From contig JAIGNY010000126.1 of assembly GCA_020152595.1 (NCBI GenBank), positions 203,501 through 267,500 of the forward strand: 64,000 bases of DNA. Reading direction: 5' to 3'. A program made the translations under genes and the position numbers. Shown piece by piece: positions 1 to 10,735 of this stretch (position 1 is the first letter of the stretch; every line of letters begins with the position of its first letter). The notes under the pieces were generated by a model, which was given only the letters and a program-made list of their open reading frames with translations, did not search any database and was not told the origin of the DNA. The stretch is from Chiridota heheva. Taxonomy: Eukaryota > Echinodermata > Holothuroidea > Apodida > Chiridotidae.

Positions 1-8
1 CACCCTAT

Positions 9-275
9 GTGACATTTACCCACTACGAGGAGTACCCACTCTTGATATATATCAAATCCGAATCAGACTAGTTTACGGGGTGGGGAATGAAGTGCAATGG
101 GCTTTAATCAAACACAAGAGGCCAGGTACCCACTCTGTGTGACATTTACCCACTACATACTGTATGTAATATTTACCCACTGCGACGAGTACCAACTCTG
201 ACATTGACCAATTCCGACTTGTTCATTGAGGTGAGGAATGAAGCATTTGATGAACTCTAGAGAGGACCAGGCCAA
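9..275 (+). repeat. two diverged direct repeats of about 115 bp
   Basis: Two head-to-tail copies (about 9-126 and 166-275) share the order of blocks gtgacatttacccactac, gagtacc(c/a)actct, then a gaggtggggaatgaag-like block and a terminal aggccagg/accaggcc block. The copies are clearly related but diverged by eye. No coding potential is seen. The left end may be truncated by the window edge. Confidence 0.6.
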
Positions 276-1930
276 TAGGCGGAATACCTTTCCTTTGTCC
301 CCTCAAATTAATCTATAGGGGCCCCAGGCCTGAAGGCTCTATTTGTTTGGCTGTCTTGGGAAAGTGACTGTATGGAATTCAGGATTTTGTGAAATTATGC
401 CTTAAAGGCCTTACCTTATAGCCCTTAAGGACAACAGTATATACCAGCTAGGTATAAATTTACAAGTCATCATTAATCCCCACCCCCTACCAACACCAAA
501 AAGGACAATAGAAAGCAAATCCAGTAGTCAAAACAAGATTTATTGAAATAGATCAACTTCTGCAAAAAATATGAAGAATACTCAACTATCAAGATTGATC
601 TCCATAAATGCAAAATAAACGATTATGAATTTTGCAGCACTTCTTACCTGGAAAAATAGTAACTAAATATTCCAAAGTTATCCAATTATGATATGCATTT
701 CACCCACAAACCAATCATGTTAAGTGTTACAAAGAAAGACTAAAGATAAGCAAAGTAAAATGTGTTAATACATTTTCAAAAACATTTTCAAATACATCAT
801 ACAATTGACACACAACGAGTCTCTTATAAATGAAACTGACGTATTCTCATAATTAATATCTTTCCAATTCTGTACAGTTACAGAAGAAAATAGATTAAAG
901 AAAATTACTGTTGAGCCTGTAGCTGAATTCTAAGTTGTTGAAGACCTTAAATACCTACTTCTTTCCTGGGATATAGTGCATGCAACTTGTATTTTACCTG
1001 ACAAATAATTCATACATTAAGTTGATGCCCACGTATAATAAAACTCTTTCTGTCTCTCTTTGAAGCTTCTCAACCTCAGCTTCATAATATCATACTTGAA
1101 ACAATGAAAATGTGGACTCATTTATTTATAACATATAGCATTTATACAGTACTAGTTGCTCTGCAAATGTTAATGAAACCTTTAGTGTTTACATTTCCAA
1201 AGGCACCTACTAGCATCACCAACCAAATTAAATAAAGTTCTGTTGTGTGCCTTTGTTGTGTGTAATCGGATTTCCCTTTTGATTTGCTTTAAGTTTATCT
1301 GTAAATATTCATCTTTTCTACAGTACCATACAGATAACATTTGCTGTAAAATCTGAACAGCTTAAGACTAATTAATAGTCACATTAAACATTTTAAGTGA
1401 AATCGGTTGAAGTAAGTTTCTATAAAACTTCCCTATCAAATTAAGAACGAACAAGTATAAAGATTCGAGACACAATTTACCTTTCTAAAATGGTGAAAGC
1501 CAATAAACTTATAAATAAACCTTATATTACACTCTTGCATTTATCATTTAACTTTTTTTTTTTTTATTATAAGAATCAACAAGACACACATAAGTTAACT
1601 ATTAATGTGCAGTAAACATTTAGCACAAGACACTGCATAATACTGAATAAAACTGCCTTACAATTGTAAAAACATAACCAAAAGCAAGAAAAGCATAAGC
1701 AAAAGCCATACCATCAATATGTTTTTTTTTTTTTGTTGGTCGCCCATAGTCAAGGTTTTGTGAATGCAATAATTCAACACTTTCAGTGGTGATTTACATA
1801 CATAACGGGTTGATGTTGTCTTATTTTGCCAACCCCAAGATATTTGCGCATAGACTACTAATCCAATCAATAGTGGCTGAGGAAGTAGTGTTATAAGTAT
1901 GAAGCACAATAAACATCAGGATCGTCTACT
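276..1930. other. AT-rich DNA without recognised gene
   Basis: No exon with convincing splice signals was found. Poly-T runs occur at about 1552-1566 and 1722-1735. A minus-strand AATAAA hexamer lies at 539-544 and could be a 3' end, but no linked exon was identified. Confidence 0.4.
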
Positions 1931-1932
1931 AA

Positions 1933-2187
1933 CTGTGGTGTAGCGGTTATCATACTTGTCTACAGACCACGAGGCCGTGGGTTCAAGCCTGGGTTGGGTA
2001 GACACGCCAGTGTACCACAACTGGTTATCTATCAAAGGCCATGGACATTGACTTGGTTGTCGATGTTATGTCTGTCCGCACGTCCTACCTATGTTCTTGT
2101 CCCGGTCGTATAAGCGTTTGGTGATGGCATTGTTACTATCATAACCGAATACGCAGGCGACGACCCGTCATTGTAATTGTGTGTTCA
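1933..2187 (+). mobile_element. tRNA-derived SINE, copy 1
   Basis: The 5' part looks like a tRNA gene with both internal RNA polymerase III promoter boxes: A box tagcggttatca at 1941-1952 and B box ggttcaagcct at 1980-1990, about 27 bp apart. A roughly 180-bp non-tRNA body follows and ends near gtaattgtgtgttc. The whole element recurs at 15,899-16,150 with about 90% identity by eye, including the body, so it is a retroposed family and not a single tRNA gene. A body fragment is also seen near 7,415. A tRNA-Val-like head is possible, but the acceptor stem does not close. Confidence 0.82.
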
Positions 2188-2365
2188 CTCGCCGTCATCG
2201 CGCCAGGATGTCAAGCAACTTTCTCAAAACCAGATTCCTCTGTAACTGTAGATAGCCTACTAGTATGATAACAAAATCAGTCAGATTTGTATAAACATCA
2301 GATCTATAATGATATTAGAAAAAATAATTTACAGAAGGGCTAATGCAGTTCATCTGATATTAGGC

Positions 2366-2658
2366 CTATCTGATATTTGACCACCTTTTCCTGTTTGGCA
2401 GAGGCTCGTCACTTATTTCTGCTTCACTTGGTTGACAGGCAGTTACATTGCTTTTAATGTCCAATTTCTACCTGCAACAACATTGGTTTAGCATGTGATG
2501 TCCAAACTGCTCCATTGTTGGGTTGTCATGGGAACCTCTGGCTCCAAGCTGTTCAACAAAAAACTCTTCAATGGGTTCCTGGTTGAACTTGTCGCTTAGT
2601 ACAAATGTCTTACCTTCTACTTGCAGCAATTCCTTTCTAATTTCAACAAATGAGTTCA
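2366..2658 (-). pseudogene. P-element/THAP9-like transposase C-terminal remnant
   Basis: The minus-strand frame reads a P-superfamily transposase signature: KFNQEPIEEFF, then GARGSHDNPTMEQF. Known P/THAP9-like proteins carry the corresponding pattern [FL]NQD/EP/H-[LI]E-x2-FF, then G-x3-(D/N)NP[ST]-x3-F near the C-terminus of the RNase H-like catalytic region. A good 3' splice site (tttctttcatag) precedes the block at 2659-2660, giving an exon start at 2658 in phase 1. An in-frame TAG lies at 2468-2470. The same frame then stays open for 33 codons (KLDIKSNVTACQPSEAE and onward) to a TAG at 2366-2368. The TAG overlaps a possible donor (TTGCAG|GTAG), but the 21-bp intron this implies is too short. 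The best reading is a decayed copy, with the alternative that it is a live exon ending at 2472. No terminal inverted repeats were identified for the parent element. Confidence 0.6.
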
Positions 2659-2816
2659 CTATGAAAGAAAAAGAGAACAACAACTGTTGTAACTTGAATT
2701 TTTTAATGCTGATTTCTTTTTAAAAAAACACAGTATATGAAACCTGTGACATTGATGTGAAAAAAACCATGAGTTTTTTCTTTTATCTATTTTACATATT
2801 ATTATTATTTATTTTG

Positions 2817-2893
2817 TGGGGAAGGGGGAGGGGAGGAGGAAGGGGGAGGGGAGGAGGAAGGGGGAGGTGAGGAGGAAGGGGGAGGAGGAAGGA
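2817..2893 (+). repeat. polypurine G/A minisatellite
   Basis: About four copies of a 19-20 bp unit of the type gggggaggggaggaggaa make a pure purine strand with many G3-G5 runs. It is a candidate for triplex or G-quadruplex structure. It lies between the transposase block at 2.66 kb and the candidate exon at 3.38 kb. Confidence 0.85.
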
Positions 2894-3136
2894 AGAATTG
2901 CATTTTCTCAAATTTAAATGATTTTTGAATTTTCTTAATTTTTATACAACTCTACATTGTTAATGATGGAAAAGGTCCAAGTTAGTAAATTACTTGTGAT
3001 CCAAAGAAGGTCGAAGGAGCAATAGATGTTGAATAGAACACAACATGGTAGAGTGTGTGGTTCAGTCTATATCACACACAGAGCCTTTTCTATGGCACAC
3101 TCTAAAACTGAGGTATTATGCTTATCAAAGGTGTCG

Positions 3137-3334
3137 AAACAGCAGAAGGCATCCAAACAGCAGAAGGCATCCAAACAGCAAAAGGCATCCAAACAGCAGA
3201 AGGCATCCAAACAGCAGAAGGCATCCAAACAGCAGAAGGCACCCAACCAGCAGAAGGCATCCAAACAGCAGAAGGCATCCAAACAGCAGAAGGCATCCAA
3301 ACAACAGAAGGCATCCAAACAGCAGAAGGCATCC
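3137..3334 (+). repeat. 18-bp minisatellite, 11 copies
   Basis: The unit aaacagcagaaggcatcc is repeated exactly 11 times over 198 bp with only a few substitutions. Because 18 is a multiple of three, both strands stay open and give hexapeptide repeats such as KASKQQ. Several frames are open at once and no supporting gene structure is seen, so this is treated as a non-coding VNTR, probably intronic. Confidence 0.9.
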
Positions 3335-3374
3335 TTAGGCATTTATTTTTTAAACAAAATAATATTTAACACAC

Positions 3375-3501
3375 CTGGTACGTGAAATCCTTGAGGTGAC
3401 ACGGCTTATGTACTTCTGATTCTCCCTCTTACTGATACCAACTGCTCCTGATCTCTGCTTGCCATTCTGACAAAATACCCAAGGAAGTCCTTTACCAACC
3501 A
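3375..3501 (-). other. candidate internal exon (unrecognised product)
   Basis: On the minus strand, TTTTAATTTCAG ends at 3502 and ACCAG|GTGTGTT falls at 3375/3374. One frame is open throughout and reads VGKGLPWVFCQNGKQRSGAV and onward through ISKRENQKY. The composition is protein-like, but I do not recognise the domain. It enters with two bases completing a codon and leaves with two bases over, which does not match the phase of the block at 2,658. If both are real, an intervening exon is missing. Confidence 0.3.
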
Positions 3502-3975
3502 CTGAAATTAAAACAAAAGGGAGTCATTTATCAAAATATGTCATTCTAAATGTTACAGAAAGTGTTTATTACAAGTACCAGTAGAAGTAAGTATTGGCTA
3601 CACATATTCAAATCCATTATCAGTCTAAAGCAAACCCTGTAAGCATATAAGCATAGCACAAAAAATGCTTTCTAGCACTAAATTTTTCACCTGCATCCCT
3701 TCTGAGACACAGCACCTTGTTAGTTTTAAGAAAATGCATTTAAATTAAAGACTTCCAGGAATTGAAAATCCCTTTTTAAGGAAAATATCATTTGTCCAAA
3801 TAATGATATGCCATCAATCCTACAAAAAGTGTTCATACACTCAAGGAGTGATCTTTAAATCCCCTGCCCATGCTGCAACCAACAAATGTCCTAAAAGCTG
3901 ATGATTGGACATCATTTTAGTAAACATACACATAAAAGTGAATATAAAGCTACAAAAACACATAAAAATGCTTAC

Positions 3976-4059
3976 CTCAAGCCTTCCAGGTTTTGCTTTT
4001 TAAATTTCGTTCATGAGAGATGACTGAAGAGACCTTAAAATGAGATGATACATTTCCAT
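3976..4059 (-). other. candidate minus-strand exon with strong splice signals
   Basis: TTTTATTTTAG precedes position 4059 and TTGAG|GTAAGC follows 3976 on the minus strand, which are near-consensus acceptor and donor sites. All three frames contain a stop. It is therefore either untranslated or the end of a coding sequence. Confidence 0.3.
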
Positions 4060-5485
4060 CTAAAATAAAAAAATAATGAGACAAAATACTAAATAAATCA
4101 TCATCTTTACAGTATGTACAAATTCTGTGCGCACAGAGTGGTATGAGTAATTAGTAATGGCCAGAAACTTAGCCTATTTATTATATGATTTACTAACATA
4201 ATAACTACTGCAATATCTTTTGTACAAATGATTACACAGATCAAATGATCACAAACTATTATAGAGTATCTCTAAGCAAATGCTGTACATACATGTACAT
4301 GAAAATTGATAACTTGTTAATAACTTCTGCAGTTAAAATGCATTCCTAACTTACAGTAATAACAGTTGATATTGACAATTTAAACACAATAAGATGGCCA
4401 GGATTCAAATCCACAAGTTCACACAAGAGAGTCTCCTTTGAATGATGAATCTGAAATGCGACAGCATTTTCATAAAGTGCTTTTTGTTCATTCAACTTTT
4501 TTCCAATTCACCACTATTTGTCCACTTTTTGTATAATGATTAAGACCCACTTGATCAAATCAAAACAAATCATCCTGGTGGGAAAATTTGGGAGGAACTT
4601 TAGAAGGATTCTCAAAAAATTATCAGACTCATGAACTTCAGAGGTGAATGATGTAATCTTATCAATTGTTAAAGAATAGTTTGTGTAATCTTATGGCTCC
4701 CATGCAGTATCCCCTGCTACAGTAGAATTTAAGTCGCATGGTCCAGCATCGTACTAATCCTAATAAAAGAACGATGCATATTCATGAAGAAAGAACTTAT
4801 TATGTATGTTCAAACTATGGCATAATCCTGCCGGCTGGGCAGCAAAGTTGCAAGACCGCCAGCTGTACTAAGCTAGCTTAACTATAAAATGATGAATTTT
4901 TTTATGTATCAATCATAATAAAGCAAATTGAGTATGACACAAAAATTACAGCCTGAAACTATCTAACTATGCCTTTCAATCATTTTAAACCTACAGTTAT
5001 TATTTTAATGCCATGAAGTGCAGTAACACATCATGGAAAGATGATATAAAAATTCTTTTAACAATTTAAAAATGAGAACCAAAATATTGCACGCAAAAAA
5101 AGAAGAAAAAAAAAGGTAGGCCGAGTCCTACACCTATTACCCATTGTGTATTGAATCATTGTTTTGTAGGCTAAATGAAAATAAATCAAGGGAATTTTGT
5201 TTTGCCTTAGCCTGCACAAACTTCTGAGCCACATTACTACAGTGCATCACAAGTGTAGTAATTTTGAAAGAATCTAGCATTGATCGCTAAATGCAGCTTC
5301 AATTATTTTAGACCTAGGGGCCTAGGCCTAGAATGGGTCCATTTTCTTAGTTAGGCCTAAGGCCTATTTTGGCACACTATCTTGACGAAGTAAGCACTGC
5401 AGTATTAACACCAGTGGGGCCTAGCATCAGTACCACTTTCTTGACCTTCGATTTTTAATCTGATTCCTACTATTTTAAAACCCAA
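4060..5485. other. AT-rich DNA without recognised feature
   Basis: No exon, repeat array or element end was recognised. A taggcc-rich patch at about 5,315-5,365 contains overlapping short palindromes such as ggcctaggcc. Confidence 0.35.
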
Positions 5486-5677
5486 TTATTGAACAATTTC
5501 TAAACGTTTATCAATATAACCCTGGATAAAAAGTAGTTGCCATGGAAACAACCTGAAAATCTGACCAAAAAGTGCCTCAAAAAGTGCGATTTTCTCGTTT
5601 GGAGAACATTGCACACATACTAGCGCTGTCAGAAGTGCATAAAGAAAGGTAAACAAGCCAACTTGACCCAGCGTCAT
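5486..5677 (-). CDS. possible small secreted or membrane protein, 63 aa
   Basis: A minus-strand exon begins at 5687 after TTATTTCCTGCAG. Its first ATG is at 5677, ten bases in, and the frame runs 63 codons to a TAA at 5486. The first 24 residues (MTLGQVGLFTFLYALLTALV, then CVQC) form a hydrophobic stretch typical of a signal peptide. A matching upstream donor ACG|GTAAGT lies at 5790/5789, giving a 102-bp intron (5688-5789) and a 5' untranslated exon that extends to roughly 5.9 kb. This is a short ORF and I do not recognise a family. It could continue by splicing into further exons. Chance occurrence is not excluded. Confidence 0.27.
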   Translation of the reverse strand: MTLGQVGLFTFLYALLTALVCVQCSPNEKIALFEALFGQIFRLFPWQLLFIQGYIDKRLEIVQ

Positions 5678-5948
5678 TCGCAGGAACCTGCAGGAAATAA
5701 CCCCAAAAACACAATTTAGGCAAGCTATTTTCCCAAATTTGCTTAAATTAGTAACCATAAATGTCACCAATAATATCAAGATAACTTACCGTTAAAAAAT
5801 CCGATCGATTTCGGGTTTTTTCAGTACTTTTGTAACGACTTGCTCTACAACTGCACATGACTTTCATTGAGAAACTACGGCAAATGACACACTGCGCAGC
5901 TGTATAACCTATGGCCAGGTCACTTGCAAAATTACCAGAGTATAGTAA

Positions 5949-5956
5949 TGACGTCA
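5949..5956. promoter_or_regulatory. consensus CRE palindrome TGACGTCA
   Basis: This is a perfect CREB/ATF site. It lies about 160 bp upstream, on the minus strand, of the donor at 5790, in a locally GC-richer stretch, so it could belong to a promoter driving leftward transcription. TGACGTCA also occurs at 14,336-14,343 and 53,517-53,524, the latter about 1.35 kb upstream of the start codon of the five-exon gene. Confidence 0.35.
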
Positions 5957-6240
5957 TTTGCTCGCTTGCTCTAGCGCTCTCAGCGGCTACACACATTGCT
6001 TCAAAGGGACTTTTATAGGGCCCATGGGATGTGGTTGTTGAGTGAATCTGCAGAGGATTAAGTTAGAGTCGTGGCGGGGTTTTTTGTCAGTGTTTCTTTG
6101 CCGGAGGCTACGTTTTACGACCGTCAGATCTCCATGTGTAGAAGCTCCTTGGTGAAATATGAAACAGAAATTATAGATGTTGGCATTTTTCATTCGTGTC
6201 GACTGAATTATTGTTAATTTTATATCGAAAATCCTTAGTT

Positions 6241-6745
6241 TTGGATTGAACAACCTTCAATTTTGGACCAAAATTTTCCAATTTGCGGTCAAAAATCGTT
6301 CAATTTTGCATTTCAAGATCTGCACCTTGAAGTATTTGTCACAACTCCATTCCTGTTTTTATCCATACCATAGTATGAAGGATTATGTGACACGCTAGCC
6401 AGCTGACCGGCCTTTGTACATGTCTAAAACATGATCCCACATTTAAATGACTGAGATCCTAACGGAGTTATGATTACATAACGTTACACATGCCGCCATT
6501 TTAGAAAGGAATGGCCTTGGGTGGTCTCTAAATGGCAAGTCCCATTGACTAAAGAACAGATCTTGGAATGTGATCAAAAATCTGAAATTTGAAGTCAAAA
6601 ATGTTCAGTGTTGTTTGGACTACAAATCTTCAATTCTTCGACCAAAAGTTACAATTGAGGGTCAACCATATTGAAGTTTGGACCAAAACCTACAACTTGG
6701 GATTCGCAAAAATCTTTAATTTTGTACCAAGTGTCGTTCCAAAAA
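6241..6745 (+). repeat. degenerate 30-35 bp repeats (ttcaattttggaccaaaa)
   Basis: Imperfect units of the type ttcaatttt-ggaccaaaa-(t/c)tacaattt-gggtcaa occur at 6241-6325 and again at 6570-6745. They are separated by about 245 bp of unrelated sequence. The frames they open carry no recognisable protein. Confidence 0.5.
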
Positions 6746-7016
6746 TTTTCTGTAGGTGGTGTGTTTCAAATCATCATAAGTTATGTTTTTTTAATGAAAT
6801 TAAAATTTGAATTATGTCGGAAATTGTGTGCGCGTGTGTGTGTGTGGGAGGGGGGGGGGGGTCACCTGCCCACATGAATTAAGGTCCTGGTTTTGATAAT
6901 CCAAATCTTGTTTCTCAGATGAATATTTCGTCACAGTCAAAGTGTCATCGCTCTTCAGTTTTCCCAACGGATTGACCTGTTGAATGCCTGACAGCCTGAT
7001 CCATTTACACCTGCAT

Positions 7017-7132
7017 ATGCCAATGCGTATAGTCGGATAGCCAATGTGTATAGCCAACAGGCCAATGCGTATATAGCCAATGCGTATAGCCAATGCGTAT
7101 ATAGCCAATGCGTATAGCCAATGTGCATAGCA
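7017..7132 (+). repeat. 14-16 bp minisatellite (ccaatgcgtatagc)
   Basis: Seven or eight units of ccaatgcgtatag(c), some with an extra ata, are present. The homologous place near 51,228 has only a single tatacgcttatgc, so the expansion is private to this copy. Confidence 0.8.
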
Positions 7133-7411
7133 TTTTTATTTTACTTAGTCTCAACTTGCTATAGTACAGATGACTCACAGGGCGTAATACAAAATACCCC
7201 TTCTTGAGTTTCGTCCGTGGCAATATTGGATGGCGTCCATGTCCCTACCAACTGTATTTGCCCCATTCCAGGGTCATAAATCCTGGTGGTATTTAACTTA
7301 ATAGGCTTTGAAGAAAAAACAGTGTTGGTGAACACTGTCTGACTGTTGGGGAAAATATATGCATAATTAATTAAAGTAAGGCATTACAATTTTAAATGAT
7401 GGGTCTGCAAC

Positions 7412-7455
7412 CAATGAGTTCACAACTGGTTATCAAAGGTCGTGGGACATTCAAC
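7412..7455 (+). mobile_element. SINE body fragment
   Basis: The stretch cacaactggttatcaaagg followed by (t/c)cgtgg matches the junction of head and body in the two full SINE copies. It is absent from the homologous inverted block at about 51.0 kb, which supports insertion followed by decay. Confidence 0.5.
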
Positions 7456-8069
7456 CTTGCTATGCTATGCTAAATGCTGTAAAATGGTCAATTGTTAATC
7501 CATCTTGATGGAACGTTCTACTGCATATTTTCTTATAATTAAAGCTCAAGGTATTGCTAAATGTCAGGGTGGTGGGAAGCTTTTGAAAAGTGTGTGTGTG
7601 TGTGAGGGGGAAGGAATGGGTAGGGATGTGCTTTCCCAAGTCATATGCAAAAGTCCGCCTCTGTTTGTACACAATAAAGTGGCCTGGAAGGGCACTTTTT
7701 TTTTTTTTTTTAAAGGTACTTTTCCAATGGGACCACATTCCCCCGTACATGGGATGGCAAAAATCGCCATTTCCCTACTATTGGGTCAGTAATTAAGGAG
7801 AATTTCTGATATTATATGCTATCAACAAATAAATGTAGCATTAATCACGGAAAATTGTAAGGTGCATACACGGCAACTAATTCTTGTAAGCGTGTGTGCA
7901 CTTACACTGAGGTATATGAGGATATATTAATGCTACCAACTTTCCAGGCTACCGTATAATGTTTGGCAAATTGGATGTAATGAACGTGGGCAGCGGACCG
8001 ATTAGTTTAATCCTTAAAATGGGCTTTCGGACAAAAGATTTGAAAAAATAGGAAAGAAAGAACGGTTAA

Positions 8070-8296
8070 AGGTGAACTACTTCCATATTTCAGGGTGTCT
8101 TTCTGGTTAATTTTCAAATCTTCATTTACCTGTTTTACCTCCCCAAGTGAACAAATTGTATTGTCTATGAATCTCAGAAAACTTTACTTCGTATACTATA
8201 ATTGTGTTAGAGAAGTTTTGAGACGCTCTAAAAGGATCGAAAAACATTTGTGAGTCTCTGAAAAATTGTGTCCTCACTTTTCGGTGTAGTACCCCT
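8070..8296 (+). mobile_element. TTAA-flanked MITE, family 2, copy 1
   Basis: TTAA at 8066-8069 and 8297-8300 flank a 227-bp element that starts aggtgaacta and ends tagtacccct. The 3' end, read inverted (aggggtactacaccgaaaag), matches the ends of the copies at 42,548 and 50,409. There is no ORF. TTAA target duplications are the hallmark of piggyBac and Kolobok transposases. Confidence 0.6.
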
Positions 8297-8784
8297 TTAA
8301 TATAATTAAGCGAGATTACATGTAGTCACGATGCAGATGTCAAATGTCAATGAATGCAGGAGAGACGCGGGGAAATTTTGAATATTTGTTATTCTGGATT
8401 TAATCAATGCACTTTGAAGACGTCTGAAGCTTGCTGTCTATTAGGAGGGAAAATCAACCTCTTCGGAAAAGGTAATTAATGCTTAAATAATTTGTTATTA
8501 TATCATAATCTAAGAAAGAATGAGTTACCATGTTTATTCATGTGACTTACATGTGCTTTTCCTGGAATATGCCTAAAAAAAGTGAAATACAATTGAAATG
8601 TGTTTTGTTATCATAATTCTGAGTATAAGGACTAATTAACGTTTATTGACAAATATCTTTGATTGTACTAATACAGCCTTTGATTCCCTCGGTTGCAGAG
8701 CTTTTGTTTCCTTAACTGTATTTTGAAATTCGTAGATTAATAACAAGAATACAGTAGGCTATAAGGCAGAGCCGTAGCTAGCGG

Positions 8785-8910
8785 AGGGGAGGGGAGGGGG
8801 GGGGGCATGGGGGAAATACCCTAGATTTTTAGCCGATTGTGAATTTATACACGTAAGGTATATGCATAACATGGGTACCATAAGGCATTTTTCTCCCCTC
8901 CCCCCTCACC
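8785..8910. repeat. G-run and C-run pair
   Basis: A G-rich tract at about 8,785-8,812 with runs of 4-10 G is followed about 90 bp later by a C-rich tract at 8,890-8,910. The pair could form a G-quadruplex or a foldback. No other function is apparent. Confidence 0.5.
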
Positions 8911-9063
8911 CAAATCTACCATACCCATGTTTCTCATATTTTGCCCTCTAGAAAGTTTGTGCTATAAGGACAACATCCGTTAAATTTACCGATGCAGTTT
9001 TGTACAAAGTTGCATACTTTTCGCCTTAGACCTATACACTAGCTGTCAATCAGATCAAACTGA

Positions 9064-10722
9064 AAACCCATATTCTCCATAAAGCGATTTAACACTGTAA
9101 TTTTAACTTACATAAATTACCCATATTCTCCATCAAGCTATTTAACACTGATTTTAACCTTAAGGGGGTCATTTACCCCAAAAATAGCCAGTTTTTATTT
9201 TTTGATAAAGTTTTTCTTTTTACTTCAATATGTAGCTATATCTTTATTTTTTAATTTCTCAAAGTTTCAGAGAGAAAATATGACTTGAATTTAGAGCAAA
9301 AAGCATCTTTTTTTAGCTTTTTTTTTCATTAATCTGGTCAGAATTATCTTTTGGGCAGTTCTGTTGCTTTTATTTCATTCAGACACTTTTGTTTTACTCA
9401 TAACTCACGAAATCCTGGACTATTCTTTGTGATTTTGGTTTCAATCGAAAGAGAATTGAAATTTCTGTGTGCCCCCTTTTTATATAAAACACGCCCCCTG
9501 ATTGGTCCAGCAGCCTTATGAATATTATAATAGCAGTTTCAAGCAATCAAAACGCTTGTTACATACAGCTTAGCTACATTGGCAAACTTCCTGTTTTCAG
9601 CATTCACTGCCTACGTGTACACACGTTTTTCAAAAAACAGAGTTTTACAAACTTGGGACAATAATATTTCAGCAATGCAATGCAGGATTCGTGTGAAACT
9701 TTCACATGACTTCCATATATAATAGGCCCAGGGACTAGAGTGTGTTTGTTACAGAATTATTTTCCCGTTTTTAATTTATTCACGTTAATGTTGCAAACAT
9801 TTGCATAAATTAAGGGTGAATTATAAAAAGTGGCCCTAACAGAAATATAAATCATTTTACAATGTTATGAAGCACATCAGTCCCTGGAGCATGTAATAAG
9901 GAGTAATTTTATATATCATTTGTGACTGTAGCTGTTGTGTATCTGAAGTTGCGCTTTTCCTAATTTTTAGCTAGGCTAATTAATATTCCAAATGGCAGCT
10001 AATTATGCAAATGAGCTTATTTGATCATATTTTTCATGCATATTTATATTATTTGTTTATTACATTACAAGAGATGATGTAATATAGATATTTTAAGATG
10101 AATAAAAAGAAATTGTCTTTGGGGGTAAATGACCCCCTTAAATCACCCATATTCCCCATGAAGCGATTTAACACTGATTGCAACCTTAAATTACCCATAT
10201 TCTCCATCAAACTATTTAAAACTGATTTTACCCTTAAATTACCTATATTCTCCATAAAGCGATTTAACACTGATTTTAACCTTAAATTACTTATATTCTC
10301 CATCAAGCGATTTAACACTGATTGTAACCTTAAATTACCCATATTCTACATAAAGCTATTTAACACTGATTGTAACCTTAAATTACCCATATTCTCATCA
10401 AGCTACTTAAAACACTGATTTTAACCTTAAATTATCCATATTCTCCATAAAGCGATTTAACACTAATTTTAACCTTAAATTACCTTCATTCTCTATCAAG
10501 CGATTTAACACTGATTTTAACCTTAAATTACCCATACTCTCTATCAAGCTATTTAAGACTGATTTTAACCTTAAATTACCCATATTCTCCATCAAGCGAT
10601 TTAACACTGATTTTAATCCTAAATTACCCCCACTCTCTATCAAGCTATTTAACACTGATTTTAATCTTAAATTACCCATATTCTCCATCAACCGATTTAA
10701 CACTGTGATTTTAACCTTTTCC
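9064..10722 (-). repeat. 48-bp satellite, about 14 units, split by a MITE
   Basis: Two units lie at 9064-9159 and about twelve at 10,142-10,722. Each has the pattern aattacccatattctcc, (a)tcaagc(g/t)attt, aacactgattttaacctta. The unit is 48 bp, so both strands stay open and the minus strand reads a 16-residue repeat. Units with gcgattt and gctattt partly alternate. Substitutions hit all codon positions and both strands are open, so I see no reason to call it coding. Confidence 0.9.
9164..10137. mobile_element. 974-bp non-autonomous TTAA transposon, family 1
   Basis: The element has perfect 16-bp terminal inverted repeats: gggggtcatttacccc at 9164-9179 and its exact complement at 10,122-10,137. 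Exact TTAA duplications lie at 9160-9163 and 10,138-10,141. It sits inside the 48-bp satellite at its accTTAAatt position, so removing element plus one TTAA restores the satellite phase. The interior is AT-rich without an ORF. The 5' GGGGG end differs from the usual piggyBac CCY start, so Kolobok is a fair alternative source of transposase. Confidence 0.88.
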
Positions 10723-10735
10723 ATTTTTTCAGAGA

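Larger units (their letters stand above)
6870..8720 (+). repeat. block XY, left copy of an inverted pair
   Basis: This stretch matches the reverse complement of about 50,030-51,375 in the same order of landmarks. Examples are tgtaaggtgcat, taaaatgggctttc, gagaattga/ttttcaaat and ttgtgtcctcactt. Private insertions here include the 14-mer minisatellite at 7,017-7,132, a SINE fragment near 7,415 and sequence at about 7,560-7,800. Identity by eye is about 70-80%. It is either an old inverted duplication or a dispersed element of at least 1.2 kb. Confidence 0.65.

Noticed and set aside
1933-2005. Functional tRNA gene
   Set aside because: The A and B boxes are present, but the acceptor stem does not pair and the sequence continues into a repeated SINE body.
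3026-3385. KASKQQ repeat protein
   Set aside because: The exact 18-bp minisatellite opens several frames on both strands. No start context, conservation signal or second exon supports translation.
10049-10724. 16-residue repeat protein on the minus strand of the 48-bp satellite
   Set aside because: The plus strand is equally open, substitutions show no third-position bias by eye, and a transposon interrupts the array.
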